Shown here: positions 61,237 through 64,000 of the stretch, piece after piece | How positions within the stretch are numbered: position 1 is the stretch's first letter | Layout of the letters: every line of letters begins with the position of its first letter | NCBI GenBank assembly: GCA_947253285.1 | Contig: CAMXXV010000001.1 | Location: 124,001 to 188,000, forward strand | Source of the DNA: an uncultured Candidatus Saccharibacteria bacterium | GTDB lineage: Bacteria; Patescibacteriota; Saccharimonadia; Saccharimonadales; Saccharimonadaceae | DNA: 64,000 nucleotides | Direction of reading: 5' to 3' | Made by a program: the position numbers and the translations under genes | The notes under the pieces: model-generated | Databases searched by the model: none | Seen by the model: the letters and a program-made list of their open reading frames with translations, nothing else | Told to the model about the DNA's origin: nothing

Positions 61237-61488
61237 ATGGCGAAAGATAGTGCAAAGCAGCCAAAAAAGGCTAAAACAAGCACTAAATCAGTCTGGTTGG
61301 TCCGCCCATTTGTTGCGCTAGGACGTTATGTGCGTGATAGTTGGCGTGAGTTAAAGCAGGTTGAGTGGCCTAATCGCAAGGAAACTTGGCAGTTGACCTT
61401 TGCAGTGATGGCGTTTAGTTTATTTATTGGCGCATTAGTGGCATTATGTGATTTTGCGTCACAGTGGATTGTAAGGAGTCTAATTTAA
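61237..61488 (+). CDS. secE: Preprotein translocase subunit SecE
   Basis: An 83-residue SecE with the amphipathic helix ending DSWRELKQVEWPNRKETW and one membrane helix. It clamps SecY. AAGGAG precedes ATG. The TAA overlaps the nusG start (TAATG). Confidence 0.94.
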   Translation: MAKDSAKQPKKAKTSTKSVWLVRPFVALGRYVRDSWRELKQVEWPNRKETWQLTFAVMAFSLFIGALVALCDFASQWIVRSLI

Positions 61489-62036
61489 TGGCAAAAGCAA
61501 AGCGTTATGACGACAGGCGCCAGTGGTACGCAATTCATACCTATTCTGGTTATGAGGAGCAAGTAGCTGACCAGATTAAGCAGCGTATTCAGGGTGTCGA
61601 CATGGCAGATAAGATATTTAATGTCTTGGTGCCAAAAGAGAAGATGATTGTAATCAAGAACGGCAAGCGCCGTGTGGTTGACCAGAAGATTTTTCAGAGC
61701 TACGTCTTGGTTGAGATGAAGCTAAATGAAGAGACTTGGTTTATTATCCGCAATACCCCTGGTGTGACTGGTTTTGTTGGTGCCGGCACTAACCCAACTC
61801 CAGTTAGCGACGCAGAAATCAAGAGTATTAAGAAGCGCATGGGCGCCGAAGAGCCAAAGCACGATATTGACCTTCAAGTTGGTGAGGTAGTTAGCATTGT
61901 TGACGGGCCATTTAAGGGATTCGAGGGCAACGTGTGCGAAGTTGATTCCGTAAAGGGCAAGATTAAGGTGATGGTCAGTATGTTTGGTCGTGATACCTCA
62001 GTTGAGCTCGACGTGCTACAAGTTAAGAAAATTTAA
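61488..62036 (+). CDS. nusG: Transcription antitermination factor NusG
   Basis: 182 residues. NGN domain (WYAIHTYSGYEEQVADQI... NTPGVTGFVG) then a KOW domain (VGEVVSIVDGPFKGFEGNV). It links RNA polymerase to ribosomes or other factors. ATG 61488 is chosen because AAGGAG (61472-61477) lies upstream and the start overlaps secE; an in-frame ATG at 61464 is inside secE. Confidence 0.96.
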   Translation: MAKAKRYDDRRQWYAIHTYSGYEEQVADQIKQRIQGVDMADKIFNVLVPKEKMIVIKNGKRRVVDQKIFQSYVLVEMKLNEETWFIIRNTPGVTGFVGAGTNPTPVSDAEIKSIKKRMGAEEPKHDIDLQVGEVVSIVDGPFKGFEGNVCEVDSVKGKIKVMVSMFGRDTSVELDVLQVKKI

Positions 62037-62116
62037 CTTGTGGTTGTAAAAAATGTTAAATAGTGGTAATATATTAGACGTTACGCACTTATAATTATAA
62101 GAAGGATAAGTTACTC

Positions 62117-62545
62117 ATGGCAAAAGAGAAGGTATTAGGCAACTTAAAGTTGCGCATTCCAGCTGGCCGTGCAACGGCAGGCCCTCCAGTGGGCTCGACG
62201 CTTGGTCAGTGGGGTTTAAATATGATGGATTTTATTAATCCATTTAACGAACAGACTAAAGATATGATGGGCAAGGAAGTGATTGTTCACCTCCAGGTGC
62301 TCGAAGGTCGTAAGTTTCGTTGGACTTGTCTTGGCCAGCCAGTTGACGATTTGATTCGTGAGGCCGCTGGTATCAAGAAGGGTTCAGGCAAGCCACAAGC
62401 TGATAAGGTTGGTAAGATTACCAAGGCTCAGGTTGCAGAGATTGCTGAGAAGAAAATGAAGTTCTTGAATGCTAACGATATCGAGGCTGCATCAAAGATT
62501 GTAGCTGGTACGGCACGTTCAATGGGCGTCGTTGTTGAAGACTAA
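62117..62545 (+). CDS. rplK: 50S ribosomal protein L11
   Basis: 142 residues: LKLRIPAGRATAGPPVGSTL at the start and a C-terminal RNA-binding domain. Normal length. GAAGGA upstream; a possible separate promoter (GGTAATAT) lies at ~62065. Confidence 0.96.
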   Translation: MAKEKVLGNLKLRIPAGRATAGPPVGSTLGQWGLNMMDFINPFNEQTKDMMGKEVIVHLQVLEGRKFRWTCLGQPVDDLIREAAGIKKGSGKPQADKVGKITKAQVAEIAEKKMKFLNANDIEAASKIVAGTARSMGVVVED

Positions 62546-62552
62546 TGATTAA

Positions 62553-62582
62553 CCGTGGGAGGCGGAAGCCGTTAGCACCACA
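62553..62582 (+). promoter_or_regulatory. Probable L1-binding mRNA element
   Basis: Between rplK and rplA, GTGG/CCAC (62555-62558/62578-62581) encloses GAGGCGGAAGCCGTTAGCA with an inner CGG/CCG. Motifs of this type here are where L1 represses its own operon by mimicking its 23S site. Confidence 0.6.
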
Positions 62583-62593
62583 GAAGGAGAAAT

Positions 62594-63508
62594 ATGGCAG
62601 AAGTTAAAGAAACTGCACCAGTAGAAGCTACCGAGGCAAAGCCAGAGGCTGCTGAAACTGAAGAGCGTTTTGCTAAGGCTGGCAAGCGCAGCGAAAAGTC
62701 AGTTAAGGCCGCTGAGGCTGAGGCTGAGCGCCAAGAGCGTAAGGCTGAAGGCGACACTACACCGCAAGATGGCGCGGTTGCTAACGTCGAGAAGGGACCA
62801 GCCCCAAAGACTCGCACTCTAGCTGAGCGCAAGGGCAAGAAGTATCGCAAGGTAGCTGAGCAAATTGAAGCTGGTAAGGCTTACAACTTGCATGATGCAT
62901 TAGATTTAGCTGTGAAGACCAGTACTACCAAGTTTGATAGCACGGTTGAGCTACATATGCGTCTTGGTGTTGATCCAAAGCAGGCTAACCAGAATGTTCG
63001 CTCGACTGTAGTATTACCTAACGGTACCGGTAAGGATGTTAAGGTAGCTGCGTTGGTCGCTGACACTGATGTTGAGGCTGCAAAGGCTGCAGGCGCCGCT
63101 TATGCCGGTGAAGCTGAAGTCAAGGCATTGCTTGAGAAGGAAAATCTTGATTTTGCCGTCTTGGTTGCTGCACCACAGTTCATGCCAAAGCTCGGTAAAT
63201 ACGCTCGCTTGCTTGGGCCACGTGGCTTAATGCCTAACCCGAAGGCTGGCACGGTGAGTGCTAACCCAGTAGAGGCTGTAAAGCAGGCAAAGGCTGGTAA
63301 GGTTGAATATCGTGTTGATAAGCAGGGTATTGTTCACCTTGGTATCGGTAAGGTATCGTTTGGTGCTGACAAACTACTAGAGAACGCCAATGCGGTTATT
63401 GACAGCTTGAAGGCAGTCAAGCCAGCTGGTTTGAAGGGTATGTATGTTTTGGCTACCAGTGTTTCAACTACAATGGGCCCTGGTGTCAAGGTTGATCTGA
63501 CCTTCTAA
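62594..63508 (+). CDS. rplA: 50S ribosomal protein L1 with N-terminal extension
   Basis: 304 residues instead of ~230. The L1 core starts near residue 77 (KKYRKVAEQIEAGKAYNLHD) and includes GPRGLMPNPKAGTV. The first ~75 residues are a low-complexity E/A/K-rich stretch without known role. AAGGAG precedes ATG. No rplJ/rplL follows; a strong terminator ends the operon. Confidence 0.95.
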   Translation: MAEVKETAPVEATEAKPEAAETEERFAKAGKRSEKSVKAAEAEAERQERKAEGDTTPQDGAVANVEKGPAPKTRTLAERKGKKYRKVAEQIEAGKAYNLHDALDLAVKTSTTKFDSTVELHMRLGVDPKQANQNVRSTVVLPNGTGKDVKVAALVADTDVEAAKAAGAAYAGEAEVKALLEKENLDFAVLVAAPQFMPKLGKYARLLGPRGLMPNPKAGTVSANPVEAVKQAKAGKVEYRVDKQGIVHLGIGKVSFGADKLLENANAVIDSLKAVKPAGLKGMYVLATSVSTTMGPGVKVDLTF

Positions 63509-63527
63509 CTAAAGCCAATAGTTAATT

Positions 63528-63553
63528 AAAACACCCCTCCCGAGGGGTGTTTT
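63528..63553 (+). terminator. Intrinsic terminator after rplA
   Basis: AAAACACCCCT/AGGGGTGTTTT with a CCCG loop. Confidence 0.9.
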
Positions 63554-63560
63554 AATGTGG

Positions 63561-63566
63561 TAGAAT
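63561..63566 (+). promoter_or_regulatory. -10 box of the last gene, leaderless
   Basis: TAGAAT, 7 nt before ATG 63574. Confidence 0.4.
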
Positions 63567-63573
63567 AGTAAGG

Positions 63574-64000
63574 ATGACAAATCAACACTTAACGGCGCGC
63601 GACACGACAGCGGCCTATCTAGCAGACGATGCGGAACTACTGGCGGTTGAGGCTGAATATCAGCAGTTCGAGCATAACTTACAGCAAAAAATCGCTCAAG
63701 CGCCGCAAGATTATCCGGAATTTAAGCACTATGATTACCAAGTAGCGCCGTTTTGGCATGACCCATACGTGTTGGCGGCGATTGTGAGCGCCCGCGCCGG
63801 CAAGTTTAGGGCTACTGACCCAGTAGTACGTGAGCTAATGGACACTTTGCGCCAGCCGCGTCGTCAATACACGCTAACTTTTACGCCGGATGGCGATACC
63901 TTACACGTAAAGTTGACTAATTATAGTTTAAACTGCGTAATCGATAGTATATTAGATACTGATGAGATTTGCGCCTATGCAGCGTACTTGCGTAGTCACG
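63574..64000 (+). CDS. Hypothetical protein, cut by window edge
   Basis: 142 open codons to the right edge. Not recognised with confidence. WHDPYVLAAIVSARAGKF resembles the DPYxLxxxLxA block in mobile-element peptidoglycan hydrolase-like proteins (CD1107/CD1108 type), but without a signal peptide or catalytic domain in view this is only a hint. Confidence 0.6.
   Translation, partial: MTNQHLTARDTTAAYLADDAELLAVEAEYQQFEHNLQQKIAQAPQDYPEFKHYDYQVAPFWHDPYVLAAIVSARAGKFRATDPVVRELMDTLRQPRRQYTLTFTPDGDTLHVKLTNYSLNCVIDSILDTDEICAYAAYLRSH

Noticed and set aside
1..64000. TGA read as glycine (genetic code 25) as in some CPR groups.
   Set aside because: TGA ends pulA (32026), the 35782 gene (36208) and the desulfurase (44199), each at a sensible protein end; no in-frame TGA is needed anywhere.

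Overview
The window is a compact, mostly plus-strand bacterial chromosome segment at roughly 40-45% G+C. It uses the standard code: TGA ends genes at 32026, 36208 and 44199. Gene content and protein style suggest a Patescibacteria/CPR organism, most likely Candidatus Saccharibacteria (TM7). The reasons are short genes, almost no biosynthesis, many small unrecognised membrane and surface proteins, a lone YacL-type PIN-TRAM protein, a DUF5663-like protein, DprA, and S12/RNA polymerase sequences that differ from other bacteria. The taxon is an inference; no rRNA gene lies in the window.

Layout. 1-7035: an M1 aminopeptidase (cut by the left edge), nusA, a CIRCE-controlled clpC, radA and a PIN-TRAM protein. 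6989-10822 (minus): a class A penicillin-binding protein with a downstream membrane protein. 10910-17305: tyrS, recG, rsmD, rpmB and a site-2-protease homologue. 17306-24849: a structured leader, rpoB, rpoC and a terminator. 24881-33187: Mg2+ transport (corA, mgtA), alpha-glucan breakdown (phosphorylase plus type I pullulanase) and an RNA uridine methyltransferase. 33188-37911: a less dense accessory stretch with a gene remnant, a lipoprotein, a TetR regulator with two membrane proteins, DUF3592-like and TM2 proteins. 38004-42978: pth, a probable minus-strand structured RNA, dprA and the str operon (rpsL-rpsG-fusA). 43017-46383: a cysteine desulfurase, a membrane thioredoxin-fold protein, dus and tRNA-Leu(TAA). 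46457-52535: cell-surface proteins (sortase, PEGA protein, two large membrane proteins). 52536-52870: paired hairpins. 53241-61161: der, DsbA-like protein, rnhA, a DUF4868/KwaB-like protein, yvcK and an M16 peptidase. 61178-63553: secE-nusG-rplK-rplA. 63574 to the edge: an unknown gene.

Two themes cut across the window. First, about sixteen genes have a -10 box ending 5-9 nt before the start codon and no Shine-Dalgarno sequence, so they look leaderless. Ribosomal, RNA polymerase, str-operon and sec/nusG genes instead have leaders, Shine-Dalgarno sites and often hairpins. Several annotated start sites were moved on this basis. Second, the transcription and translation machinery deviates at functional sites: RpoC has lost both zinc-binding cysteine sets and has a charge-reversed trigger loop; RpoB carries a long acidic tail; S12 has proline where Lys88 normally sits; L28 is the cysteine-poor form; L1 has a charged N-terminal extension.

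The best candidates for something undescribed are the ~300-nt structured RNA on the minus strand at 38605-38905, the covarying hairpin pair at 52566-52726, the rpoB leader, and the altered RNA polymerase. I found no CRISPR array, insertion sequence or prophage.
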